From a virus, in the IMG/VR virus record IMGVR_UViG_3300042475_000814, positions 1 through 58,312 of that record: 58,312 nt of DNA, one strand, 5' to 3'. Positions within the stretch are counted from its first letter, which is position 1, and the number at the start of each line of letters is the position of its first letter. Below, piece after piece: positions 6,535 through 14,858 of this stretch. Made by a program: the position numbers and the translations under genes. A model generated the notes under the pieces. The model saw nothing but the letters and a program-made list of their open reading frames with translations. It was not told where the DNA came from and ran no database searches.

Positions 6535-6636
6535 TTAGTTGTAAAGTGCTATCCAATTACTATAAGCATTGATAATTGATAAAATCAATGGTGAGACTAC
6601 TAAAAGCGTGATAATAAAAATGTGGTAGGGTTTCAT
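6535..6636 (-). CDS. Tiny single-span membrane protein, 33 aa
   Basis: The frame MKPYHIFIITLLVVSPLILS ends NWIALYN and carries one long hydrophobic segment with a basic N-terminus. It fills the gap between two conserved small genes. Role unknown; short length limits confidence. Confidence 0.5.
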   Translation of the reverse strand: MKPYHIFIITLLVVSPLILSIINAYSNWIALYN

Positions 6637-6643
6637 AAAATCC

Positions 6644-6829
6644 TTAATAAGTTCGTGCGGTTGGAAATAATGGCGAGTGTCCCCAAATAACGATATCTAA
6701 AGCGATATACTGCTCAACGGGTATTTTGTGCTGGTTTTCAGCCATAGAACTCAAAGTCTGTCGAACTGTGGGGATATTGTTCTCTGTTTTATAAGTTAAA
6801 ACAATTTTTTTTGCTTGCTCTAAATTCAT
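6644..6829 (-). CDS. First gene of the leftward operon, hypothetical, 61 aa
   Basis: MNLEQAKKIVLTYKTENNIPTVRQTLSSMA is helical and contains an HTH-like stretch, but no confident family. Its start at 6829 is the most promoter-proximal of the operon; a TTGACA element on the minus strand lies at 6921-6926. Confidence 0.6.
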   Translation of the reverse strand: MNLEQAKKIVLTYKTENNIPTVRQTLSSMAENQHKIPVEQYIALDIVIWGHSPLFPTARTY

Positions 6830-6898
6830 GGTTAAACCCTCTATATATATGGTTAAGATAACTACAATGTATTACTAAACTACTAATTCATGTGTTAG

Positions 6899-6926
6899 AT
6901 ATTATCATATACAACGGGCTTGTCAA
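6899..6926 (-). promoter_or_regulatory. Leftward operon promoter
   Basis: On the minus strand a perfect TTGACA (6921-6926) is followed after 16 bases by TAATAT (6899-6904). It would give a leader of about 65 bases before the first gene at 6829. It is part of the divergent control region 6830-7060. Confidence 0.6.
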
Positions 6927-6980
6927 TACTTTTGTTTACTATTTTTGTAAATAATATACTATCGGTTTCCCTAATGGGTT

Positions 6981-7030
6981 TGTATACAGTAAAGCCGGCA
7001 TTGTAAACAGTCCGGATATCGTGCTAGAAT
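6981..7030 (+). promoter_or_regulatory. Rightward late-operon promoter with 21-bp-spaced repeat
   Basis: TTGTAA (7001-7006), an 18-base spacer and TAGAAT (7025-7030) with an extended -10 TG make a promoter about 35 bases before the terminase small-subunit gene. The direct repeats TGTATACAGT (6981-6990) and TGTAAACAGT (7002-7011) are spaced by 21 bases, two DNA turns, and the second covers the -35 element. This is the geometry of an operator or activator site. Confidence 0.55.
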
Positions 7031-7060
7031 ATTCTTACTTTATACCCTACTAATAGAACC

Positions 7061-7987
7061 ATGATAGACAAAAAGCCCGCCAATAAAATCAAGTTGAATA
7101 GAACACAAATAAGGGAAGGACTAAAGCAAATCCCTATAGAGTCCATCATTATGGGTGAGGGTAAGAAAAGAACACTCACAACAAAACAGAAAGGATTTAT
7201 TAAAGATGTCGCACTAGGTAAAACTAAAGCACAGGCATACAGGGATAACTATAACTCTAAGACTACTAAGAAACTACAAGGGGATGCTGGTTATAAGTTA
7301 TCCGCTAAACCCGTAATAAATGCTGAGATAGAGGCGTTTAAGTTGGCGCTAGAGGCACAAGCACATTATGAGGGTAGCAACCTTAAGGCGTTAATACTCC
7401 ATCAACTAACAATTCACGCCCTTAGTCCTGAGACACCGCCTGCTACTCGTGTGCGTGCGCTGGAATTGCTGGGTAAAAGTTACGATGTCGGACTGTTTGT
7501 AGAACGGAAGGAAATAACTACAATTAATAGTTCGATGGATGCAAAGAATAAACTCATGAAACAATTAAAAGATGCGCTCAGCAGGAACGCCATTACAATA
7601 GATTACAACATGACGGGTGAAAGTTTACTAGATGAAATCAAGGGAACGCCCACGGCTAACCAATCCGCAGAACCGCAGACGCACCGCACCCCCGCAAGCC
7701 AAAATGACCGCCATGACACGCCATCGGATACGCATAGTATTCCACACGCTAAATCACCACAAAATGACGCACAACCCATTGATTCCATTGAGGAAAAACC
7801 CCAAGTGGTAACGTTACCACATGACATAAACAACATTAAAGTTGATGCGCAAGTCATTGATTCTGAAGAAGAAAAAAAAGAAGAGGGGGAGGGGGTATTA
7901 AATGTTTGGGAGGAGTCTGAAGAGTCTATACAGGAAGACCCCCCCGTCAATGTTTGGAAAGAAAAGGGGGTGGGGGGTGGAAAATGA
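7061..7987 (+). CDS. terS: Terminase small subunit
   Basis: The N-terminal half has the pattern of phage terminase small subunits: LTTKQKGFIKDVALGKTKAQAYRDNYN, then helices with SAKPVINAEIEAF, an HTH-type DNA-binding region (residues about 40-95). It would recognise viral DNA and load the large subunit. Position directly upstream of TerL agrees. The C-terminal third (residues about 195-308) is low-complexity, rich in P, T, Q and E, and carries the perfect palindrome at 7805-7820. At 308 residues it is long for the family because of this tail. The start at 7061 has only a weak ribosome site. Confidence 0.8.
   Translation: MIDKKPANKIKLNRTQIREGLKQIPIESIIMGEGKKRTLTTKQKGFIKDVALGKTKAQAYRDNYNSKTTKKLQGDAGYKLSAKPVINAEIEAFKLALEAQAHYEGSNLKALILHQLTIHALSPETPPATRVRALELLGKSYDVGLFVERKEITTINSSMDAKNKLMKQLKDALSRNAITIDYNMTGESLLDEIKGTPTANQSAEPQTHRTPASQNDRHDTPSDTHSIPHAKSPQNDAQPIDSIEEKPQVVTLPHDINNIKVDAQVIDSEEEKKEEGEGVLNVWEESEESIQEDPPVNVWKEKGVGGGK
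7803..7822. repeat. 20-bp palindrome, copy 1 (16 bp perfect)
   Basis: The site reads AAGTGGTAACGTTACCACAT; the inner 16 bases (7805-7820) are perfectly palindromic and it differs at one position from copies at 40690 and 54788. It lies in the disordered tail of the terminase small subunit. A binding site for a dimeric DNA-binding protein, for instance the ParB-like protein, is the simplest reading. Confidence 0.75.
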
Positions 7988-8129
7988 AGAATTTAAGAGA
8001 AAGATGCGTTCTGTAGACGTAGACAAGGCTATAGAGTTGATGTTAGAGTTCCAACGCCGCTGGGAATTAGCGGGCGTGATCGCACGAGGATGGATAGCGA
8101 GTGCGCAGTCGAAGACGAGACAGAAATGA
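7977..8129 (+). CDS. Small helical protein, 50 aa, GTG start
   Basis: The frame MRSVDVDKAIELMLEFQRRWELAGVIARG is open and ends as ATGA with the next gene. A GTG at 7977 behind a long G run would overlap the TerS stop by 11 bases; an ATG at 8004 is an alternative start. The protein is helical and unrecognised. Its placement between TerS and the LexA-like gene suggests a packaging-cluster accessory. Confidence 0.5.
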   Translation: MENEEFKRKMRSVDVDKAIELMLEFQRRWELAGVIARGWIASAQSKTRQK

Positions 8130-8347
8130 CACCACGACAGAAAGAAATCTATATGATTATTGATGAGTTCTGGAAGTCTTATGGATACGGCCCGTCAGTA
8201 GACGAAGTAATGTATATGGCAAATGTCAACGGTAGGGGCAACATCCATCGAATTATGAAGCGCCTTTGTGAGTTAGGTCATTGTAAGCGGATGCCAGATA
8301 AAGCACGGACTGTACGACCTTTAGGGATAGTGATGCGTAATTTATGA
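8126..8347 (+). CDS. LexA N-terminal-like winged-helix protein
   Basis: MTPRQKEIYMIIDEFWKSYG, then GPSVDEVMYMANVNGRGNIHRIMKRLCELGHC, follows the LexA DNA-binding domain (TxRQxEIxxxI ... PTxxEIA ... SxxAxxxHLxxLxxKG). There is no peptidase domain, so this is a standalone 73-residue DNA-binding wing. The start at 8126 is chosen for its ATGA overlap; a start at 8090 would add 12 residues. It is coupled to TerL by ATGA. It may regulate late genes or help terminase recognise DNA. Confidence 0.75.
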   Translation: MTPRQKEIYMIIDEFWKSYGYGPSVDEVMYMANVNGRGNIHRIMKRLCELGHCKRMPDKARTVRPLGIVMRNL

Positions 8348-9831
8348 ATCTTGAACAGATATTAGAAAAGCTACCACCGGGCGAGAGGGAAGAGATATTC
8401 CGAGCAGCAGCTCAGTGGATAGCCAGTGAGGATATGGAACGGGCGCAGGAAAACTTTCTACCGTTTGTGAGAATGATGTGGCCGGGCTTTATAGACGGCA
8501 GACACCACAAGGTCATGGCCAAGAAGTTTGAGGAGATCGCCGCTGGAAAGACGAGACGGTTAATTATTAATCTTCCGCCTAGACATACGAAGTCGGAGTT
8601 TGCCAGTTACTTATTGCCGGCATGGTTTCTGGGAAAGTTCCCAAATAAGAAAATTATCCAATGTTCGAATACGGCAGAGCTTGCCGTAGGGTTTGGTAGG
8701 AAAGTAAGGAATTTAGTTGATGGAGATCATTATGGTAAGGTATTCCCAAATGTCAGTCTTAGACACGACAGTAAAGCTGCTGGTCGCTGGTCCACTAATT
8801 CTAATGGTGAGTATTTTGCTATTGGTGTGGGCGGGACTGTTACTGGTAAAGGAGCTGATTTGCTTATCATTGATGACCCACATTCCGAACAAGAAGCAGC
8901 GTTAGCCGCCGGCGACCCGTCTGTCTTTGATAAGGTCTATGAATGGTACACATCAGGTCCCAGACAGCGACTCCAGCCGGGCGGTAGTATCGTAATTGTG
9001 ATGACAAGGTGGTCTAAACGGGACTTAGTGGGAAAAATACAGCGAGCGAGTTTAGAAAGAGATGGGGATAACTGGGAGGTAATAGACTTTCCTGCAATCT
9101 TACCGAGTGATAAACCGTTATGGCCAGAATTTTGGAGTTATGAAGAGCTTGAGGCATTAAGAACTGAACTTCCTTTATCTAAATGGCAAGCACAGTACCA
9201 ACAAGATCCTACTTCTGAGGAAGGAGCGATCATAAAAAGAGAATGGTGGCAGATTTGGGAGCCAGAAAGACCGCCAAAATGTCAATTTATCATCCAAAGC
9301 TGGGATACTGCTTTTACCAAGACGGAGCGGAGCGACTATAGTGCGTGTACGACATGGGGAGTTTTCTATAAAGACGAAAACGAGGCCGACCCGCACGTTA
9401 TTCTTCTTGATGCGTTTAAAAGACGTATGGAATTTCCCGAATTAAAGGAAAAAGCAATGGAACATTACCGAGAATGGGAGCCGGATGCGTTTGTGGTAGA
9501 GGCAAAAGCGTCAGGTGCGCCATTAATCTATGAACTTAGGGCGATGGGGATACCTGTCCAAGAGTTTACACCGACAAGAGGTAATGATAAGATAGTGCGA
9601 ATTAATAGTGTATCGGATTTATTCTCATCTGGTAAAGTCTGGGCGCCTCCAACAAGATGGGCGGAGGAAGTAATCGAGGAAATGGCGGCATTTCCCAATT
9701 CAGACCACGATGACTTAGTAGACAGTAGTACACAGGCGTTGATTAGATTTAGAAAAGGTGGATTCTTAAGACTTCCCTCTGATGAAGAGGATGAAGTAAG
9801 ATCCTTTAGACGTAAAGCGGCATATTACTAA
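8344..9831 (+). CDS. terL: Terminase large subunit
   Basis: The ATPase domain has a Walker A-like NLPPRHTKSEF (around residue 76-86), coupling and adenine motifs, and Walker B LLIIDDPH (173-180). The C-terminal nuclease domain shows SWDTAF (around 323), VVEAKASGAPLI and DHDDLVDSS (around 461), with the acidic residues expected for an RNase H-like nuclease. It is of the Terminase_6/TIGR01630 type with usual length (495 aa). It packages DNA into the prohead through the portal encoded next. Confidence 0.95.
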   Translation: MNLEQILEKLPPGEREEIFRAAAQWIASEDMERAQENFLPFVRMMWPGFIDGRHHKVMAKKFEEIAAGKTRRLIINLPPRHTKSEFASYLLPAWFLGKFPNKKIIQCSNTAELAVGFGRKVRNLVDGDHYGKVFPNVSLRHDSKAAGRWSTNSNGEYFAIGVGGTVTGKGADLLIIDDPHSEQEAALAAGDPSVFDKVYEWYTSGPRQRLQPGGSIVIVMTRWSKRDLVGKIQRASLERDGDNWEVIDFPAILPSDKPLWPEFWSYEELEALRTELPLSKWQAQYQQDPTSEEGAIIKREWWQIWEPERPPKCQFIIQSWDTAFTKTERSDYSACTTWGVFYKDENEADPHVILLDAFKRRMEFPELKEKAMEHYREWEPDAFVVEAKASGAPLIYELRAMGIPVQEFTPTRGNDKIVRINSVSDLFSSGKVWAPPTRWAEEVIEEMAAFPNSDHDDLVDSSTQALIRFRKGGFLRLPSDEEDEVRSFRRKAAYY

Positions 9832-9839
9832 GGCATATC

Positions 9840-12257
9840 ATGATTGAAAAAAGTTTATACGCAGCTCCTCTTGGGATAGAAGAAGAAATAATGCCCGATA
9901 TAGAGATAGAGATAGAAGATCCCGTAGGTTTAGAATCTTTAGAGATTGAGATTGATGTTGAAGACAGCTTTGATGATAATCTAGCCGAGGAAATAAGTGA
10001 GAAAGAATTAGTCCAAATAGCTGGCGACTTATTAGCCGACTACCAAGACGATATTGATGCTAGGAAGGACTGGATCCAGACCTACGTTGACGGGCTTGAG
10101 CTATTAGGTATGAAGATTGAAGAGAGAACAGACCCGTGGGAAGGTGCTTGTGGAGTCTATCATCCCCTTTTATCCGAGGCTTTAGTTAAGTTCCAAGCTG
10201 AAACTATTATGGAAACGTTTCCAGCAGCCGGACCAGTCAAGACCATGATTATCGGGAAAGAGACTCCCGAAAAGAAGGACGCTGCCATACGAGTTCAAGA
10301 GGATATGAACTACCAATTGACAGATGTAATGACAGAATACCGCCCTGAACATGAGCGAATGATTTGGGGACTAGGACTTTCTGGTAATGCATTTAAGAAA
10401 GTCTACTTTGATCCGTCTCTGAATCGGCAAGTGTCGATGTTTATTCCCGCGGAAGATATAGTCGTACCTTACGGGGCTTCTAGTCTAGAACAGTCTCCAC
10501 GAATAACCCACATTATGCGGAAAACCGAGAACGAGGTAAAGCGTTTACAGTTTGCCGGATTTTATCGGGACGTAGATTTGGGAGAGGCCAGCTCTTCATT
10601 AGACGAAGTAGAGAAGAAGATCGCAGAAAAGATGGGCTTTCGAGCTACCACAGATGACCGCTATAAACTTCTTGAAATGCACGTTTATCTCGACTTAGTA
10701 GGATATGAAGACGAAGAAGATGGCGAACCAACAGGCATAGCCTTACCATATGTAGTAACTATAGATAAGGATTCCGAAACTATTCTATCTATACGGCGTA
10801 ACTGGAGGCCAGAAGATGATACACATCAGAAGAGAAATCATTTTGTTCACTATGGTTATGTGCCGGGCTTTGGTTTCTACTGTTTTGGTCTTATCCATCT
10901 TGTTGGTGCTTTTGCCAAGTCTAGTACTTCCCTTATACGGCAACTGGTGGATGCAGGAACCTTATCTAACTTACCGGGCGGATTTAAAACCCGTGGATTG
11001 CGAATCAAAGGTGATGATACCCCGATAGCTCCGGGAGAATGGCGGGATGCGGATGTTCCAAGCGGTGCGCTCAAAGACAACTTAATGAGTCTACCGTATA
11101 AAGAACCAAGTCAGGTCTTATATAGTCTATTGGGAACTATTGTAGAAGAAGGCCGTAGATTTGCCTCGGCAGCGGATATGAAGATATCTGATATGTCAGC
11201 CAATTCCCCTGTTGGAACAACTTTAGCTATCTTAGAACGTACCCTTAAAGTAATGAGTGCGGTACAGTCTCGTATTCACTACTCGATGAAGCAGGAACTT
11301 AAGCTCCTCAAAGAGATAATCCGTGATTACACCCCTGAAGAATACGATTACGAACCTGAAGAAGGAAGTCCACGGGCTAAACAGTCAGATTATGACTTAG
11401 TTAACGTTATTCCAGTTAGCGATCCAAATGCTGCAACGATGGCACAGAAGATTGTGCAGTATCAGGCCGTTCTTCAGTTAGCACAGGGCGCACCACATAT
11501 TTACAATCTACCGCAATTACATAGGCAGATGTTAGATGTGCTGGGTATTCGAAATGCCCAAAAGTTAATCCCGATGCAAGAGGATAGAAAACCCAAAGAT
11601 CCTATTACTGAGAATATGGATGTACTTAATAGTAAGCCACTTAAGGCTTTCATCTATCAAGACCACGAAGCGCACATTACTGCCCATACAAACTTCCTAA
11701 AAGATCCGCTAACTGCAAAGGTTATTGGTCAGAACCCACAAGCACAGGTAATGACGGCAGGTTTACAGGCACATATAGCGGAACACTTTGGATTTAAGTA
11801 TCGCCAGTTAATAGAACAGCAGTTAGGCGCACCGTTACCGTATCTCAAAGAAGACGAAGATACAATTCCGGAAGAGTACGAAGTCCAGATTTCTAGACTG
11901 ATTGCTCAAGCCTCTATACAGTTACTCCAATTAAATCAATCACAGGCGGCGCAAGAACAAGCCCAACAGCAAGCCCAAGATCCAATTATTCAGATGCAAC
12001 AACAGGAACTTCAGATCAAGATGCAAGACGTTCAGCGCAAAGCCCAGAAAGATCAAGTGGATGCACAGCTTAAAGGTGAGCAGATACAGGTTGAGAGAGA
12101 ACGAATACAGTCTCAAGTCGATATAGAAGGGCAAAAAGCGGGTATTAAGATGTCTTACGACAAAGACAAATTAGACCGTGATAGTGAGATGCAAGCTACG
12201 CAAATGGGTATTGATATAGCAGCCGCTAGAGAACGCAACGCAGGGAATAGACAATGA
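9840..12257 (+). CDS. Portal protein (P22-like type)
   Basis: At 805 residues and directly after TerL, this has the features of large portal proteins: an acidic N-terminus, the RKDWIQTYVDGLELLGMK and DPWEGACGVYHPLLSEALVKFQ segments, a central stem/wing region, and a long Q-rich helical C-terminus (residues about 680-780, repeated QAQQQAQ-like heptads) resembling the barrel of P22 portal. It forms the ring through which DNA enters and leaves and on which the neck proteins assemble. The next start overlaps its stop as ATGA. Confidence 0.9.
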   Translation: MIEKSLYAAPLGIEEEIMPDIEIEIEDPVGLESLEIEIDVEDSFDDNLAEEISEKELVQIAGDLLADYQDDIDARKDWIQTYVDGLELLGMKIEERTDPWEGACGVYHPLLSEALVKFQAETIMETFPAAGPVKTMIIGKETPEKKDAAIRVQEDMNYQLTDVMTEYRPEHERMIWGLGLSGNAFKKVYFDPSLNRQVSMFIPAEDIVVPYGASSLEQSPRITHIMRKTENEVKRLQFAGFYRDVDLGEASSSLDEVEKKIAEKMGFRATTDDRYKLLEMHVYLDLVGYEDEEDGEPTGIALPYVVTIDKDSETILSIRRNWRPEDDTHQKRNHFVHYGYVPGFGFYCFGLIHLVGAFAKSSTSLIRQLVDAGTLSNLPGGFKTRGLRIKGDDTPIAPGEWRDADVPSGALKDNLMSLPYKEPSQVLYSLLGTIVEEGRRFASAADMKISDMSANSPVGTTLAILERTLKVMSAVQSRIHYSMKQELKLLKEIIRDYTPEEYDYEPEEGSPRAKQSDYDLVNVIPVSDPNAATMAQKIVQYQAVLQLAQGAPHIYNLPQLHRQMLDVLGIRNAQKLIPMQEDRKPKDPITENMDVLNSKPLKAFIYQDHEAHITAHTNFLKDPLTAKVIGQNPQAQVMTAGLQAHIAEHFGFKYRQLIEQQLGAPLPYLKEDEDTIPEEYEVQISRLIAQASIQLLQLNQSQAAQEQAQQQAQDPIIQMQQQELQIKMQDVQRKAQKDQVDAQLKGEQIQVERERIQSQVDIEGQKAGIKMSYDKDKLDRDSEMQATQMGIDIAAARERNAGNRQ

Positions 12258-12445
12258 CAGAGTTAGACATAATTGTTCAACAACTAGACGAAAAAGTTAA
12301 ACAATTAAACGAAGCAGTAGTAAACGGTAATTTTGAGAAGTTTGAAGATTACAAAAAAACGTGTGGTGAGATTCGGGGTCTGCTCACTGCTCGTGGTTAC
12401 GCATTAGACCTGAAGGATCGAATAGAAAAGGCAAACGATGAATGA
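12254..12445 (+). CDS. Small coiled-coil protein between portal and co-chaperonin
   Basis: MTELDIIVQQLDEKVKQLNEAV has heptad-spaced hydrophobic residues and an all-helical profile (63 aa). Small helical proteins in this position are common in related phages; the function is unknown. It is coupled on both sides by short overlaps. Confidence 0.75.
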   Translation: MTELDIIVQQLDEKVKQLNEAVVNGNFEKFEDYKKTCGEIRGLLTARGYALDLKDRIEKANDE

Positions 12446-12833
12446 CCTAGCACAGGCAGTAGATTTATCTCTAGTTCTTAATAAAAGAAGCGAAGAGAAA
12501 GCAACACAGCTCCCAAAACCGTCAGGATATCGCATACTCTGCGCTATTCCAGAAGCGGAAAAAGAGCATGACGGAGGCATCCTCAAATCAGACGAAACAA
12601 TGCGAAATGAAGAAACGCTTACGACAGTGCTATTTGTAATAGATTTAGGACCCGATTGTTATGTGGATAAAGTAAAGTTTCCAACTGGGCCGTGGTGTAA
12701 GAAGGGTGATTTTATCCTTGTACGCCCCCACGCAGGTACAAGACTAGTCATACATAATAAAGAGTTCCGTATTATCAATGACGATACAGTAGAAGGTGTA
12801 GTTTCCGACCCCCGTGGTATTAGACGAAAATAA
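12438..12833 (+). CDS. GroES-like co-chaperonin (Cpn10 fold)
   Basis: The core GYRILCAIPEAEKEHDGGILK, a charged loop, FVIDLGPDCY, KKGDFILVRPHAGTRL and EFRIINDDTVEGVV follows the GroES order of strands; the GGIL part corresponds to the GroEL-binding mobile loop (GGIVL). The N-terminal 25 residues are an extension. At 131 residues it is slightly longer than GroES (97). Phage co-chaperonins such as T4 gp31 replace GroES so that host GroEL can fold the capsid protein; placement between portal and scaffold/capsid fits that role. Identity as GroES-like is from motif order, not from a search. Confidence 0.75.
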   Translation: MNDLAQAVDLSLVLNKRSEEKATQLPKPSGYRILCAIPEAEKEHDGGILKSDETMRNEETLTTVLFVIDLGPDCYVDKVKFPTGPWCKKGDFILVRPHAGTRLVIHNKEFRIINDDTVEGVVSDPRGIRRK

Positions 12834-12843
12834 GGAGTTTACG

Positions 12844-13773
12844 ATGGCAGAAAATAAATTAGGCTTTGAAGAATTTAAGTATCCCGATGAAGTAGAAGAC
12901 AAGATAGAAGTTGAGGTGGAGAGTGACGTTCCTAAACAGGATCGTGGCAAAACGCCTTCTGAACCTGAGTTTGTCGAAAGCATGGATAAAGACGAACTGG
13001 ATGAATATTCTGAGTCTGCTAAACAAAAGATAGCTGGATTTAGGAAGATTTATCACGATGAACGCCGTGCCAAAGAAGAAGCTGACCGTGAAAGACAGGA
13101 AGCCGTAGCTATTGCTAAACAGTTATTTGAGGAGAATAAAGCCCTAAAAGGCAGAGTTACCAACAGTGAAAATTATGCTGTTGACTCTTACAAAACCGCC
13201 GCCCAGCGTGAAATGGAGATGGCAAAGCGGGAATATAAGGAGGCTTATGACTCCGGAGATGGCGATAGGTTAGTCGAAGCACAGGAAAAAATGACTACCG
13301 CCCGCATTAAATTAGATAGGGCAGATAATGTTGCGCAAAATATGCAACAAAAAAATGCTTTACAAGAAGAAAGAAATGAAGTAAAAATACAACAACAGCC
13401 GGAAAGACCACCCCGTGATCAGAAAGCTTCCTCATGGCAAGACCGAAACTCTTGGTTTGGGCAAGATGATGAAATGACAAGTCTAGCTTTAGGGCTACAC
13501 GAAAAGCTTGTCAAAGAAAACGGAATGGCTTATGCTACGACTGACGAGTATTACAAGCGTATTGACGAAACAATGCGCAAAAGATTTCCTGAAAACTTTG
13601 AAGAAGCTGAAGACGAGAAGCCTCGACAAAAACTTAGTAACGTAGTTGCACCAGCAAACCGAAGCACATCCTCGAAAAAGGTAAAGCTTAATACTTCACA
13701 GCTATCGATAGCTAAAAGGTTAGGTCTAACGCCAGAGCAATACGCCCGTGAACTAGTAAAAATGGAGTCTTAA
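12844..13773 (+). CDS. Capsid scaffolding protein
   Basis: The ATG at 12844 has an AAGGAG site and is chosen over one ten codons upstream. The protein (309 aa) is very charged and helical, with a coiled-coil centre (RRAKEEADRERQEAVAIAKQ) and a basic C-terminal end (SSKKVKLNTSQLSIAKRLGL), which is the layout of P22-type scaffolds that bind coat protein through a basic C-terminal helix. It lies between portal and capsid. It would leave the head before or during packaging. Confidence 0.75.
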   Translation: MAENKLGFEEFKYPDEVEDKIEVEVESDVPKQDRGKTPSEPEFVESMDKDELDEYSESAKQKIAGFRKIYHDERRAKEEADRERQEAVAIAKQLFEENKALKGRVTNSENYAVDSYKTAAQREMEMAKREYKEAYDSGDGDRLVEAQEKMTTARIKLDRADNVAQNMQQKNALQEERNEVKIQQQPERPPRDQKASSWQDRNSWFGQDDEMTSLALGLHEKLVKENGMAYATTDEYYKRIDETMRKRFPENFEEAEDEKPRQKLSNVVAPANRSTSSKKVKLNTSQLSIAKRLGLTPEQYARELVKMES

Positions 13774-13774
13774 T

Positions 13775-14218
13775 ATGACAACGAAACCAAGAGAAATAGA
13801 AACCCGTGAGTTTACGGAACGTGTAAAAGTTTGGAAACAAGCAGAGCTTTTACCAGAGCCGGACAAGCAAGCAGGTTATAAGTACCGATGGATACGAGTA
13901 GCAACGCTGAATCAAGCCGACCCAAGAAATCTTTCATCGAAATTGAGAGAAGGATGGGAGCCTGTAGGCATTGAAGAACAGCCACAGATGCAAATGTTGA
14001 TAGATCCCAATAGTCGATACAAAGAGAATATTGAGATCAGTGGATTATTACTCTGCAAAACGCCAGAAGATTTAGTTGATCAACGGAACAGTTTCTTCCG
14101 TAATCAAGCAGAAAATCAGATGGAGGCCGTAGATAATAGTCTTATGCGCCAAAGTGATCCACGGATGCCACTCTTTAAAGAGAGTAAGTCTACGACCACA
14201 TTTGGTAAAGGTAATTAA
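13775..14218 (+). CDS. Conserved head-region protein, 147 aa
   Basis: YRWIRVATLNQADPRNLSSK, REGWEPVG, LLLCKTPEDLVDQRNSFFRN and the final SKSTTTFGKG form a conserved pattern seen in head gene clusters of marine and freshwater phages. The function is not known. The start is 2 bases after the scaffold stop. Confidence 0.7.
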   Translation: MTTKPREIETREFTERVKVWKQAELLPEPDKQAGYKYRWIRVATLNQADPRNLSSKLREGWEPVGIEEQPQMQMLIDPNSRYKENIEISGLLLCKTPEDLVDQRNSFFRNQAENQMEAVDNSLMRQSDPRMPLFKESKSTTTFGKGN

Positions 14219-14237
14219 TTTAACTTAGGAGTTTAAT

Positions 14238-14846
14238 ATGGCTTATCCAACTGTAAGCGCTCCGTATGGACTAAAACCAGTCAATTTAATTGGCGGTCAA
14301 GTCTTTGCAGGGGCAACTCGTCAGATGGAAATTGCAAGTGGCTATGCTACGAACATTTTCTATGGCGATTTAGTAAAACGTATTTCCGATGGAACGATTG
14401 AGAAAGATACTGGCACAACTACAGCTACACCTTGCGGTGTATTTTTAGGTGTTAGTTTTACTAACTCATCTACTGGGCAAGTACAGCAACAACAGTTCTA
14501 CCCAGCAAGTCAGGCAATCAAATCTGGAACGAAGATTTTTGCAGTCGTTGCGGATGATCCTGATACATTGTTCCAAGTCGTTTCTTGTTCTTCAACCACA
14601 ACTGTGGCTGGAATGGGTATTTCTGCTATTTGTAATAACATTGCTCTAATTCAAAACTCTGGTTCTACCACTACTGGTAATTCCGCTGTAGCGATTGATG
14701 AAGGAACGCAAGCTACTACTAATACTCTACCTATCCGCATTATTGATGTGGTAAGAGATACAGCAACTGGCACTGACACATTTGTTGAGTTTATCGTTAA
14801 GATAAATGCAACTATGCATCAGTATAACAACTCAACCGGCATCTAA
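14238..14846 (+). CDS. Putative head decoration/structural protein
   Basis: MAYPTVSAPYGLKPVNLIGGQ, IASGYATNIFYGDLV and repeated short strands are typical of small beta-rich proteins encoded just before the major capsid protein in aquatic phages and annotated as structural or decoration proteins. A TTAGGAG site precedes the ATG. The exact place in the virion is unknown. Confidence 0.7.
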   Translation: MAYPTVSAPYGLKPVNLIGGQVFAGATRQMEIASGYATNIFYGDLVKRISDGTIEKDTGTTTATPCGVFLGVSFTNSSTGQVQQQQFYPASQAIKSGTKIFAVVADDPDTLFQVVSCSSTTTVAGMGISAICNNIALIQNSGSTTTGNSAVAIDEGTQATTNTLPIRIIDVVRDTATGTDTFVEFIVKINATMHQYNNSTGI

Positions 14847-14858
14847 GGGAGCAACTAA

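Noticed and set aside
7603-7950. Minus-strand 115-residue frame opposite the TerS tail
   Set aside because: Low-complexity antisense of a repetitive coding tail, no ribosome site.
8663-8680. tRNA T-loop-like GTTCGAAT
   Set aside because: Lies inside the terminase coding sequence and no cloverleaf can be drawn around it.
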